Shown: positions 1 through 9,062 of the stretch, piece by piece
How positions within the stretch are numbered: the stretch's first letter is position 1
Layout of the letters: every line of letters starts with the position of its first letter
Origin: CAYMRL01 sp964473205
GTDB taxonomy: Bacteria; Deinococcota; Deinococci; Deinococcales; Trueperaceae
DNA length: 59,963 bases
Assembly (NCBI GenBank): GCA_964473205.1
Contig: CAYYOK010000008.1
Coordinates: 1-59,963 of the forward strand
Direction of reading: 5' to 3'
Position numbers and translations under genes: made by a program
The notes under the pieces: generated by a model
The model's input: only the letters and a program-made list of their open reading frames with translations
Told to the model about the DNA's origin: nothing
The model's database searches: none

Positions 1-1
1 C

Positions 2-670
2 AACAACGTCGAGAGCCTCGCAAGCGCGGTGCACATAATCGGGCGCGGCGCCGCCTGGTTCGCCTCGATGGGCACCGCCGACAGCAAGGGCACCAAGGTC
101 TACCAGGTCTCCGGCCCCGTCAGGCGCCCCGGTGTGTTCGAGATGCCGATGGGCGCGACCTTCAGGGAGCTGATCTACGACTTCGCCGGCGGCCCGACCT
201 ATGAGCCGAAGGCGTTCATCCCCGGCGGCTCCTCGACCCCGATGTTCCCCTGGGAGGACCGCTTCCTCGACATGCCGATGGACTACGGCACGCTCGCCAA
301 GAACGGCTCGATGCTCGGGACCGGCGGCGTGATCGTGATCCCAAGGGACAAGTGCATCGTCGACGCGCTCTACAACCTGGTGCGCTTCTACGCCCACGAG
401 TCGTGCGGCAAGTGCACCCCTTGCCGCGAGGGCGTCGCGCACTGGCTGCCGCGGCTCTACAAGAAGCTGCTGGCGGGCATCGGCAACGCCGACGACGTCG
501 CGATGATCGAGCAGCTCGCCAACGGCATCCGCGGCACCGCGTTCTGCCCGCTGGCCGACGCCTGCGTGATGCCGGTGCAGGCGAGCTTCAAGTGGTTCCG
601 CGAGGAGTACGACTACCTGGCCGAGCATGGGCGGCCCATGCACCAGGGCCGCGATTGGTGGCAGGCATGA
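2..670 (+). CDS. nuoF: NADH-quinone oxidoreductase subunit F (3' part)
   Basis: This is the C-terminal 222 residues of the NADH/FMN-binding subunit of complex I; the start lies before the window. The reading frame is open from base 2, and its first residues (NNVESL) match the family segment that continues from the FMN fold, so the internal GTG at 29 is not a start. The 4Fe-4S N3 ligands are visible as CGKCTPCREG, with the fourth cysteine in FCPLADAC. In the complex it passes electrons from FMN to the NuoG clusters at the cytoplasmic arm. It is the first visible gene of a tight nuoF-N operon and is followed 18 bases later by nuoG. Confidence 0.96.
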   Translation, partial: NNVESLASAVHIIGRGAAWFASMGTADSKGTKVYQVSGPVRRPGVFEMPMGATFRELIYDFAGGPTYEPKAFIPGGSSTPMFPWEDRFLDMPMDYGTLAKNGSMLGTGGVIVIPRDKCIVDALYNLVRFYAHESCGKCTPCREGVAHWLPRLYKKLLAGIGNADDVAMIEQLANGIRGTAFCPLADACVMPVQASFKWFREEYDYLAEHGRPMHQGRDWWQA

Positions 671-696
671 AGGTATGGGCGTGAAGGTATGGGCGT
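669..696 (+). repeat. 14-bp tandem duplication at the nuoF/nuoG junction
   Basis: The unit gaaggtatgggcgt occurs twice in succession (669-682 and 683-696). It duplicates the nuoG ribosome-binding and start region: the first ATG (675) runs into a stop after seven codons, while the second (689) opens nuoG. The 14-base length is not a multiple of three, so the upstream ATG is out of frame with nuoG. Confidence 0.9.
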
Positions 697-3208
697 GAAA
701 GTAACTGTCGACGGTATCGAGCTCGACGTCCTCCCCGGGACCAGCGTGATCGACGCCGTGTTCGCCGCCGGCAACGACGTGCCGTACTTCTGCAGCCAGG
801 AGTACATGTCGCCGATCGGCGCCTGCCGCATGTGCCTCGCACGTGTCGGCTCGCCGCGCAAGGACCAGAGCGGCAACTGGATGCTCGACGACGACGGCGT
901 CAGCCCGAAGATCTTCTGGTTCCCCAACCTGATGGCGACCTGCACGGCGCAGGTCTCCGAGGGGATGGTCGTCGACACCAGGTCGGCCGACGTCAAGAAG
1001 GCGCAGGGGATGATGGTCGAGCTCACGCTCATCAACCATCCGCTCGACTGCCCCGTCTGCGACAAGGGCGGCGCCTGCGAGCTGCAGGACCGCTCCTACG
1101 AGTACGGCGACGGCATCTCGCGCTTCGAGTTCGACAAGCGCCATCAGGAGAAGCACCACGCGCTCTCCGAGCTGATCACCCTCGATCGCGAGCGCTGCAT
1201 CCACTGCAAGCGCTGCGTCCGCTACTTCGAGGAGGTCCCCGGCGACGAGGTCCTCGACTTCATCGAGCGCGGCTCGCACACCTACATCGGCACCGAGGAC
1301 ATCGGCCTGCCGAGCAACTTCAGCGGCAACATCACCGACATCTGCCCGGTCGGCGCGCTGCTCGACGCCACCAGCCGCTTCCGCGGCCGCAACTGGGAGT
1401 ATCACCACACGCTGACGACGAGCATGGACGACGCCTCCGGCAGCGCCATCGTCGTCGACGCGCGCACCGGCCGCATCGAGCGCATCAAGGCAGCCCTCAA
1501 CCCCGAGGTCAACAAGACTTGGATCGACGACGGCACGCGCTTCGGCCACGAGTACACCGACGACCCCGACAGGCTCCTCGACCCTAGAATCCGGCGCGGC
1601 GGCGAGCTGGTCAGCGCCTCCTGGGAGGAGGCGTCGGCGTTCATCGCCGAGCGGCTCAGGGGTCTCAGCGGGCAGGACGTCGGCATCGCGCTCAGGGCCG
1701 ATTCGACCCTCGAAGAGGGCGTCGCGGCCCTCGCGCTCGCCGAGGCAGTCGGCACCGGGCAGGTCGATCACGCTCCGCGTCCGGCCGGGGGCGTGATCAG
1801 CGCCCGCCGGGCCACGCTCGAGGAGCTGGCGACCAGCGACGCGATACTCGTAGTCGGCGACGTCACCGAAGAGGCCGGCATCGTCGACCTGCGCATCAAG
1901 GACGCGCTCAAAGGCGTGACGCCGCCGGTCCTGCTGCCGCACGGCGTGCCCATCGCCGACCTGCGCCTCAAGGAGCGCGCTCCGCGCAACCGGTCACTGC
2001 TGACCGTCGCCGCGCCGTACCGCGTCGACCTGATGAGCCACGCCGGCACCGACTTGATCTTCCCGCCCGGCCGCGAAGCCGCCCTGCTGCGCCTGCTCGG
2101 CCAACTCGCCAGCGGCGAGACCGCTGCCGAGGACGGCGACGCGCTCCTCGGCGACCAGCTCGCGGCCGCGAGGGCGAGCGTCGCGCGCCTCGAGTCTGCC
2201 CAGCGGCCCGTCATCGTGGCGGGCGGCGGCGTTCTCGCCAGCCAGGCGGGCGTGGCCGCCCTCGACGAACTGGCTAGGGCGACCGACGCCAAGGTCGTGC
2301 TGATCGGGCCGATGGCCAACAGCTTCGGTCTCGAGCTGCTCGGCGTCACACCCAACCACCCGCGCTTCGGCTACCCCGAGATGCTCACCACCGCCAAGGC
2401 GCTGTTCCTCTCGCACCTCGACCCGGCGCAGGACCCCGACCTGGTCGCGGTGCTGAAGGACAAGGAGCTGCTCGTCGTGCACGACAGCTTCCTCACCGAC
2501 ACCGCCGTGCTCGCCGACGTGGTGCTGCCGGCGCGCAGCGTCTACGAGCGCGACGGCACGATCGTCAACCTCGAGGGCAGGGCGCTGCCGGTCAGGGCCG
2601 CGCCCGTCGAGGCGGGTACCAGCGAGGACCTCACCGGCGTCGCCAGGTTCCTGGGCGAGGCGCTGGGCCAGCGGCTCGAGGGCCGCAGCGTCAGGAGCGC
2701 GCGCCGCGCGCTGGGCAAGCTCTTCGACTTCGACCTCGCCGACCTGCCCCGCACCGGCGTGATGCTCGGTCAGGCGCCGGCGCGACAGCGCAGGCAGGCG
2801 GCCGAGACCAACGGCGCCGCCGATGCCCCGTCGGAGCCCGCCGCCGCGGTCGCCGCCAGCGGCAACATGCTGATCGCTCCGAGCATGCTCCGCAGCGAGT
2901 ACCTGCTGCGCAACCGGGCCCTGCGGGCCGCCCGCGGTGGACCGACCCTGCGCGTCAACCCTGACGACGCGGTCGCTCACGGCCTGGCCGACGGCGTCGA
3001 CGTGCGGTTGAGGGTGGGTGGCCTGTGGCGGCACGCGACGGTCGCGGTGACGGAGGCCGTGCGCCCCGGGCTGATGACGCTGCCCTGCCTGCCAGACCAG
3101 CCGCAAGGCCTCGCCAACGCCGACCTGAGCACCCTCGTCGTCGAGCGCGAGCGCGGCGCCTCCGCCGGGTCCAGGCCGGCCTCGGTGCGCGGGGAGGTCA
3201 ACGCATGA
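689..3208 (+). CDS. nuoG: NADH-quinone oxidoreductase subunit G, lacking the N7 cluster ligands
   Basis: This is the 839-residue Fe-S subunit of complex I. An N-terminal 2Fe-2S ferredoxin domain has C35, C46, C49 and C85. H117/C121/C124/C130 bind the His-ligated N5 cluster, and C170/C173/C176/C219 bind N4. A molybdopterin-oxidoreductase-like fold follows without cofactor function. Where Thermus and E. coli NuoG bind the off-pathway N7 cluster (CxxCxxxC plus a distal Cys), this protein has S245, D248, S252 and about D280, so N7 should be absent. Start ATG 689 is preferred; GTG 695 is possible. The stop overlaps the nuoH start (ATGA). Confidence 0.95.
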   Translation: MGVKVTVDGIELDVLPGTSVIDAVFAAGNDVPYFCSQEYMSPIGACRMCLARVGSPRKDQSGNWMLDDDGVSPKIFWFPNLMATCTAQVSEGMVVDTRSADVKKAQGMMVELTLINHPLDCPVCDKGGACELQDRSYEYGDGISRFEFDKRHQEKHHALSELITLDRERCIHCKRCVRYFEEVPGDEVLDFIERGSHTYIGTEDIGLPSNFSGNITDICPVGALLDATSRFRGRNWEYHHTLTTSMDDASGSAIVVDARTGRIERIKAALNPEVNKTWIDDGTRFGHEYTDDPDRLLDPRIRRGGELVSASWEEASAFIAERLRGLSGQDVGIALRADSTLEEGVAALALAEAVGTGQVDHAPRPAGGVISARRATLEELATSDAILVVGDVTEEAGIVDLRIKDALKGVTPPVLLPHGVPIADLRLKERAPRNRSLLTVAAPYRVDLMSHAGTDLIFPPGREAALLRLLGQLASGETAAEDGDALLGDQLAAARASVARLESAQRPVIVAGGGVLASQAGVAALDELARATDAKVVLIGPMANSFGLELLGVTPNHPRFGYPEMLTTAKALFLSHLDPAQDPDLVAVLKDKELLVVHDSFLTDTAVLADVVLPARSVYERDGTIVNLEGRALPVRAAPVEAGTSEDLTGVARFLGEALGQRLEGRSVRSARRALGKLFDFDLADLPRTGVMLGQAPARQRRQAAETNGAADAPSEPAAAVAASGNMLIAPSMLRSEYLLRNRALRAARGGPTLRVNPDDAVAHGLADGVDVRLRVGGLWRHATVAVTEAVRPGLMTLPCLPDQPQGLANADLSTLVVERERGASAGSRPASVRGEVNA

Positions 3209-4224
3209 CTCCCGACCCTCTCTGGATCACCTTCGCCAAGGCGCTGCTGCTCTGCGTCGTGCTGCTCGGCGCGTTCGCCTACATGACGCTGATCGAGCGC
3301 AAGCTGCTCGCCCGCTTCCAGCACAGGGACGGCCCCAACCGCGTCGGACCGGGCGGCTGGTTCCAGCCCTTGGCCGACGCGATCAAGTCGATCTTCAAGG
3401 AAGACATCACGGTCTCGGCCGCCGACAAGTTCATCTACGTCATCGCCCCAGGCATCAGCATCCTGTTCGCGCTGACCGCGTTCGGCGCCATCCCGGGCGG
3501 CCCGCCCGGCAGCCTCTTCGGCTTCAACCCCTGGGTGATGGACCTCGACATCGGCGTCTTGTACGTCTTCGCTGTGACGAGCCTTGGGGTATACGGCATC
3601 TTCCTCGGCGGTTGGGCGGCCAACAGCAAGTACGCGCTGCTCGGCAGCCTCAGGTCCTCGGCTCAGGTCGTCTCCTACGAGATCGGGCTGGGTCTTGCGG
3701 TGCTGGCTGTGATCATGGTCGCCGGCACCCTCAACTTGCGCGAGATCGTCGACTTCGGCATCTGGTCCGTCAGCCCCTGGCTGTGGCCCGGGCTGGCGCT
3801 GGCGGGCGTCACCTTCTTCATCTCAGGCACTGCCGAGGTCAACCGCGTGCCGTTCGATCTGCCCGAGGCGGAGCAGGAGCTGGTCGCCGGCTACCTTACC
3901 GAGTACTCCTCGATCAAGTGGGCCCTCTACCAGATGGCCGAGTACGTCAACCAGTTCACCTCGGCAGCACTCCTCTCTACGCTGTTTTTCGGAGGTTGGC
4001 GCGGACCCAGCTTCGTCGACAACATCATCCCCGGCATGTCCGAGTGGCCGATCGTCTGGCTCGTCGCCAAGATCGCCATGATCATGTTCCTCTTCATCTG
4101 GCTCAAGGCCACGCTGCCGCGCCTGCGCTACGACCAACTGATGCGGTTCGGCTGGCTCTACCTGTTCGAGCTGGCGCTGGTGTCGGCTCTGATAACCGGG
4201 GCGGTGATCGCGTTTGTCCTCTGA
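3205..4224 (+). CDS. nuoH: NADH-quinone oxidoreductase subunit H
   Basis: This 339-residue integral membrane subunit sits at the junction of the peripheral and membrane arms and helps form the quinone chamber. It starts at ATG 3205, overlapping the nuoG stop and preceded by ggggaggt. About eight hydrophobic helices are visible. The family-typical stretches ERKLLARFQHRDGPNRVGP near the N-terminus and GTAEVNRVPFDLPEAEQELV in the middle carry the conserved acidic and arginine residues of the quinone/E-channel. The length is slightly short of but close to that of other bacterial NuoH. A 45-base gap separates it from nuoI. Confidence 0.96.
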   Translation: MTPDPLWITFAKALLLCVVLLGAFAYMTLIERKLLARFQHRDGPNRVGPGGWFQPLADAIKSIFKEDITVSAADKFIYVIAPGISILFALTAFGAIPGGPPGSLFGFNPWVMDLDIGVLYVFAVTSLGVYGIFLGGWAANSKYALLGSLRSSAQVVSYEIGLGLAVLAVIMVAGTLNLREIVDFGIWSVSPWLWPGLALAGVTFFISGTAEVNRVPFDLPEAEQELVAGYLTEYSSIKWALYQMAEYVNQFTSAALLSTLFFGGWRGPSFVDNIIPGMSEWPIVWLVAKIAMIMFLFIWLKATLPRLRYDQLMRFGWLYLFELALVSALITGAVIAFVL

Positions 4225-4269
4225 CCCGTACCGCTTCCACCCGCTGCTAGCCAACGGAGGTCGCCACCG

Positions 4270-4797
4270 ATGACCGTCTTAGACATCGCCAAGGGCATGG
4301 GTGTCACGCTCGGGCACCTCTTCAAGCGCACCGCCACCGTGGCGTACCCCGAGGAGCCGGCCCAGCTGCAGGCCCGCTTCCGCGGACGCCACCACCTCCT
4401 GCGGCACCCCGACAGCGGCCTGGAGAAGTGCATCGGCTGCAGCCTCTGCGCCGCCGCCTGCCCCGCCTACGCCATCTACGTCGAGGCGGCCGAGAACGAC
4501 CCGAACGACCCGGTGTCGGCCGGCGAGCGCTACGCCAAGATCTACGAGATCAACATGCTGCGCTGCATCTTCTGCGGCTTCTGCGAGGAGGCCTGCCCGA
4601 CCGGCGCGGTGGTGCTCGGCCACGAGTTCGAGCTGGCCGACTTCCGCTACCAGGACTTCGTCTACGGCAAGGAGCAGATGCTGGTGGGCGTCAAGGGCAG
4701 CAAGTGGCAGCGCCGCGAGGCTCATGCGAAGGGCACGGAGGTGAGGCTCGGCTTCGAGGCTGGGCCCAGACCAGAGCTGGAAGGCGTCGACTACTGA
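4270..4797 (+). CDS. nuoI: NADH-quinone oxidoreductase subunit I
   Basis: This 175-residue ferredoxin-like subunit carries clusters N6a and N6b, which relay electrons towards N2 and the quinone. Two complete 4Fe-4S motifs are seen, CIGCSLCAAACP and CIFCGFCEEACP. The start ATG 4270 follows an ggaggt ribosome-binding site eight bases upstream. It lies between nuoH and nuoJ, the usual order, and nuoJ starts one base after its stop. A charged C-terminal tail ends in EGVDY. No key residue is missing. Confidence 0.96.
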   Translation: MTVLDIAKGMGVTLGHLFKRTATVAYPEEPAQLQARFRGRHHLLRHPDSGLEKCIGCSLCAAACPAYAIYVEAAENDPNDPVSAGERYAKIYEINMLRCIFCGFCEEACPTGAVVLGHEFELADFRYQDFVYGKEQMLVGVKGSKWQRREAHAKGTEVRLGFEAGPRPELEGVDY

Positions 4798-4798
4798 G

Positions 4799-5325
<527 letters not shown>

Positions 5326-5326
<1 letters not shown>

Positions 5327-5646
5327 TGGTAGGCACCGAGCACTACGTCGTCCTCAGCGCGCTGCTGTTCGGACTAGGCGCGGTCGGCGTGATCACCCGC
5401 CGCAGCGCGATCATGATCTTCCTCTCCGTCGAGCTGATGCTCAACGCCGCCAACCTCGCGATCGTCGCGTACGCCAGGCAGTGGGCCGGGACGGGCGGCC
5501 TCCACGCGCTGCAGGGCCAGGGCGCCGTGTTCATCGTGCTCGCCATCGCCGCCGCCGAAGTGGCGGTCGGTCTCGGGATACTCGTGGCGATCTTCCGCCA
5601 GCGCACCAGCACCGACGTCGACGAGCTCAAGGAGGTGCGCGCGTGA
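5326..5646 (+). CDS. nuoK: NADH-quinone oxidoreductase subunit K
   Basis: This 106-residue subunit has three transmembrane helices and is MrpC-like. The conserved glutamates of the E-channel are visible in the membrane segments SVELMLNAANLAIVAYA and AAAEVAVGLGILVAIFR. Length and position between nuoJ and nuoL are standard. It overlaps both neighbours (one base with nuoJ, four bases GTGA with nuoL), indicating translational coupling. Confidence 0.95.
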
Positions 5647-7577
5647 GCGAGGCCACGCAAGGGTTGGTTCAGCTCGCGGCCTACGCGCCGCTGGTAGCTC
5701 TGATCGGAGCCGCCATCAACGGCCTGTTCGGCAGGCAGCTCAAGGAGCCTGTGCCAGGTATCGTCGCCAGCCTGGCCCTGGCGGTCGCGTTCGTGTTCGG
5801 CCTGATCGCGTTCATCGCCTACCCGGCGAGCGCCGAGGGCCTGCGGGTGACGTTCGGCGGCTTCCTTAGAGCCGGCGAGCTCAGCCTCGACCTCGGCTTC
5901 ATGGTCGACCAGCTCAGCCTGGTGATGGTCCTGATCATCACCGGCGTGGGCCTGCTCATCCACGTCTTCTCGCTCGGCTACATGCACGGCGACGACGGCT
6001 ACGCGCGCTACTTCTCCCACCTCAACCTTTTCGTGGCCGCCATGCTGGTGCTGGTCCTCGCCGACTCGTTCCCGCTGATGTTCGTCGGCTGGGAGGGCGT
6101 CGGCGTCTGCTCGTTCCTGCTGATCGGCTTCTGGTACGGCAAGGTCGCCAACGCCGACGCAGCGCGCAAGGCGTTCATCGTCAACCGTGTCGGCGACGTC
6201 GGCTTCCTGCTGGCGATGTTCCTAACCTTCAAGACCTTCGGGACCCTCGACATCCAGGCGGTCACCGCGGCCGCGCCGGGACTCGTCTACGGCTCCGCCG
6301 CCGTCACCGTCATCGGCTTGCTCTACCTGCTGGCAGCCGCAGGTAAATCCGCGCAGCTGCCGCTGCAGGTGTGGTTGCCTGACGCGATGGCCGGCCCCAC
6401 GCCGGTCTCTGCCCTCATCCACGCCGCGACGATGGTGACCGGCGGCGTCTACCTGATCGCACGCACCGGCGGGGTCTTCGCCATGGCGCCGGACGCGTCG
6501 GTGGCCGTGGCCTACGTCGGCGTGCTCACCGCGCTGCTGGCCGCGATCGCCGCGTTCGCCCAGACCGACATCAAGCGGATCCTGGCGTACTCGACGATCT
6601 CGCAGGTCGGCTTCATGATCGCCGCCGTCGGCGCCGGCGCCTACTGGGCCGGGATCTTCCACGTGCTGACGCACGCGTTCTTCAAGGCGCTGCTGTTCAT
6701 GACCGCCGGCTCGGTGATCCACGCGCTGTCGGGCGAGCAGGACATCAGGCGCATGGGCGGGCTCGGGCGGCGCATGAGGGTGACGGGCACCACGGCGTTG
6801 ATCGGCACCTTGGCGATAGCGGGCGTGCCGTTCCTGTCCGGCTTCTTCAGCAAGGACGCGATCCTGGGCTCCACCCTGACGAGCAGCCTGCTCGACGGCA
6901 GCGGCTCAGGCCTGCTGTTCGGACTCCTGCTGGTCACGGCCGGGCTCACCGCCGCCTACATGTTCCGCTGGTACTACCAGGTCTTCGCCGGCGAGGAGCG
7001 GCTCACGGCCGAGGCGGCCGCGCACGTCCACGAGTCGCCGCGCTCCATGACCGTGCCGCTGACCTTGCTGGCGGCCGGCAGCGTCGTCATCGGTTACGTC
7101 GGACTGCCGGCTTTCCTGGCCCGCAACGCCCTGGCCGAGTGGCTGGCGCCGGTTACGGCCAGGGTCGAGTTCGCGCACCTCTCGCTCTCTTCCGAGTGGC
7201 TGCTGCTGATCGCCTCGACCGTGGTCGCAGGCCTGGGCCTGGCCGCCGGCTACTGGTTCTACGCGGTCGGCAAGGGCAACGTCGCCAAGCGGCTCGAGGG
7301 GACCCCTCTGGCGGGCGCTTCGCGCAACGCCTTCTGGTTCGACGGCCTCTACCGCGCCCTGTTCGTCACGCCGTTGGCGGCCGTGGCTCGCGCGCTGGAA
7401 GCGCTGGACCGCGGCGTGCTCGACAGGGGCATGACCGGTCTCGGCGGCGCGACGTCGCGCCTCGCCAAGGGCGTGACCGCCTGGCAGGGCGGGATGGTGC
7501 GCCTCTACGCGTTCGCGATGCTCGCCGGCGTGGTGCTCCTCTTGGTCGTGGCCGTCCTGGCTAGTGGGGTGCTCTAG
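5643..7577 (+). CDS. nuoL: NADH-quinone oxidoreductase subunit L
   Basis: This 644-residue antiporter-like proton-pumping subunit lies at the distal end of the membrane arm. The GTG start at 5643 overlaps the nuoK stop; longer in-frame openings would run through nuoK. Family segments are clear: FVGWEGVGVCSFLLIGFWY, LPLQVWLPDAMAGPTPVSAL with the channel lysine environment, and HVLTHAFFKALLFMTAGSV. The C-terminal part has the extra helices and lateral-helix region characteristic of NuoL. The next gene, nuoM, begins at the base following its stop. Confidence 0.96.
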   Translation: MSEATQGLVQLAAYAPLVALIGAAINGLFGRQLKEPVPGIVASLALAVAFVFGLIAFIAYPASAEGLRVTFGGFLRAGELSLDLGFMVDQLSLVMVLIITGVGLLIHVFSLGYMHGDDGYARYFSHLNLFVAAMLVLVLADSFPLMFVGWEGVGVCSFLLIGFWYGKVANADAARKAFIVNRVGDVGFLLAMFLTFKTFGTLDIQAVTAAAPGLVYGSAAVTVIGLLYLLAAAGKSAQLPLQVWLPDAMAGPTPVSALIHAATMVTGGVYLIARTGGVFAMAPDASVAVAYVGVLTALLAAIAAFAQTDIKRILAYSTISQVGFMIAAVGAGAYWAGIFHVLTHAFFKALLFMTAGSVIHALSGEQDIRRMGGLGRRMRVTGTTALIGTLAIAGVPFLSGFFSKDAILGSTLTSSLLDGSGSGLLFGLLLVTAGLTAAYMFRWYYQVFAGEERLTAEAAAHVHESPRSMTVPLTLLAAGSVVIGYVGLPAFLARNALAEWLAPVTARVEFAHLSLSSEWLLLIASTVVAGLGLAAGYWFYAVGKGNVAKRLEGTPLAGASRNAFWFDGLYRALFVTPLAAVARALEALDRGVLDRGMTGLGGATSRLAKGVTAWQGGMVRLYAFAMLAGVVLLLVVAVLASGVL

Positions 7578-9062
7578 ATGAACTCCGTCCTAGTCCTGCT
7601 GCTGCCGGTCCTGGGCTCCGTCCTGGTCGGCCTCGTGCGCCGCCGGAGCGCCGCCGTCGCGGCCGTCGGCTCGCTGGCGACGCTCGCCACCTTCATCGCC
7701 GCGCTGTTCCTGCCGGGCAGCGGCGGGGTCAGCGCAGCCTGGATCCCAGGCGTGGGCGCCGGCTTCGACCTCGATCCGGGCGGCGCCGCCAGCGTGTTCG
7801 TGCTGGTCGCGTCGCTGGTCATGATTCCCACCGTCCTGGTCGCCGCGCTGCGCACCGAGCGCACCCCTGGCGGCTTCGTCGCGCTGCTGCTCCTCGCCCA
7901 GGCCGGCCTGAACGGCATCTTCCTCGCCAAGGACCTGGTGCTGTTCTACGTCTTCTGGGAGGCGACGCTGATTCCCAGCCTGGTGCTGCTGGGCGTCTAC
8001 GGGGGCGAGAAGCGGCGCGCCGCCGTCGTCAAGTACCTCGTCTACGCCGCCACCGGCTCGTTCCTGATGCTGGTGTCGATCATCTCCCTCAAGGTGCTGT
8101 CGGGATCCCCGAGCTTCCACGTCATGGACCTGATGCTGTCCGCGGTCGACCTGAGCGCGAGCACCCAGTCGTGGCTCTTCGCCGGCCTCGCCATCGGCAT
8201 GCTGGTGAAGCTGCCGCTGTGGCCGCTGCACTCGTGGCTGATCGACCTCAACGAGCAGAACCACCACTCCGGAGCGGCCGACGTCCTCGGCACGCTCTAC
8301 AAGGTCGGCGGCTTCGGCTTCTTCGCCTGGGCGCTGCCGATCCTGCCGCTGGCGGCCGAGCGCTGGGCGCCCGTCCTGCTGGCGCTGGCAGCCTTCACCG
8401 CCGTCTACGGGGCGCTCATCGCCACCTCGCAGACCCACCTCAAACGCCTCTTGGCCTACGCCTCGCTGTCGCACATGGGCGTCGTCGGCGCCGGCGTGTT
8501 CGCGCTGCACCTGGCCGGCCTCAACGGCGCGATGTACCTGCTGGCGGCGCAGATGCTCTCGACCGGCGGCCTGTTCATCGTCAGCGGCATGCTCTATCAG
8601 CGCCGCCGCTCCTTCGACGTCGACGCCTACGGCGGGCTGGCCCGCTCGGCGCCGGCGCTGGCGGCCGTCTCGCTGACCCTGATCTTCGCGTTCATCGGCG
8701 TGCCGGGTCTCGGCAACTTCCCCGGCGAGTTCCTCAGCCTGATGGGGGCGTTCCAGTCCTCGCCCTGGCTGGCCGTGCTCGCCACCCTGGCCGTGATCGG
8801 AGCCGGCGTCTACGGCGTCAACGTCTATCAGCGGCTGTTCCAGGGCGAGCAGCGCACGGCCGTCAGCGACCTGAGCCCGCTCGAGGTCTACCTGCTGGTG
8901 CCGTTCGTCGCCGGCGTCATCTGGCTCGGGGTCGCGCCGCAGCCGCAGCTCGACCGCATCGAGGTGCAGTCGCGGCTGGTGACGCTGCAGCTCGGTAGCA
9001 CGGCCGAGGCTCCGCCGCCGATCGCGCCGGACGGCGCGCTGGCCGATGGAGGAGCGCGATGA
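7578..9062 (+). CDS. nuoM: NADH-quinone oxidoreductase subunit M
   Basis: This is a 494-residue antiporter-like subunit with about 14 transmembrane helices. Diagnostic stretches are FYVFWEATLIPSLVLLGVYGG, LPLWPLHSWLIDLNEQNHHS (family: LPDAHxxAP-type region, here unusually LIDLNEQNHHSGAADVL) and LAYASLSHMGVVGAGVF. The usual P-H-T-W-L-P-D-A-H-x-E-A-P string is only partly kept, so the loop after the channel lysine diverges. It starts right after the nuoL stop and overlaps nuoN by ATGA. Confidence 0.94.
   Translation: MNSVLVLLLPVLGSVLVGLVRRRSAAVAAVGSLATLATFIAALFLPGSGGVSAAWIPGVGAGFDLDPGGAASVFVLVASLVMIPTVLVAALRTERTPGGFVALLLLAQAGLNGIFLAKDLVLFYVFWEATLIPSLVLLGVYGGEKRRAAVVKYLVYAATGSFLMLVSIISLKVLSGSPSFHVMDLMLSAVDLSASTQSWLFAGLAIGMLVKLPLWPLHSWLIDLNEQNHHSGAADVLGTLYKVGGFGFFAWALPILPLAAERWAPVLLALAAFTAVYGALIATSQTHLKRLLAYASLSHMGVVGAGVFALHLAGLNGAMYLLAAQMLSTGGLFIVSGMLYQRRRSFDVDAYGGLARSAPALAAVSLTLIFAFIGVPGLGNFPGEFLSLMGAFQSSPWLAVLATLAVIGAGVYGVNVYQRLFQGEQRTAVSDLSPLEVYLLVPFVAGVIWLGVAPQPQLDRIEVQSRLVTLQLGSTAEAPPPIAPDGALADGGAR

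Noticed and set aside
1994..3106. 370-codon minus-strand frame opposite nuoG
   Set aside because: Shadow of nuoG; His/Arg/Gly/Gln-rich without motifs.
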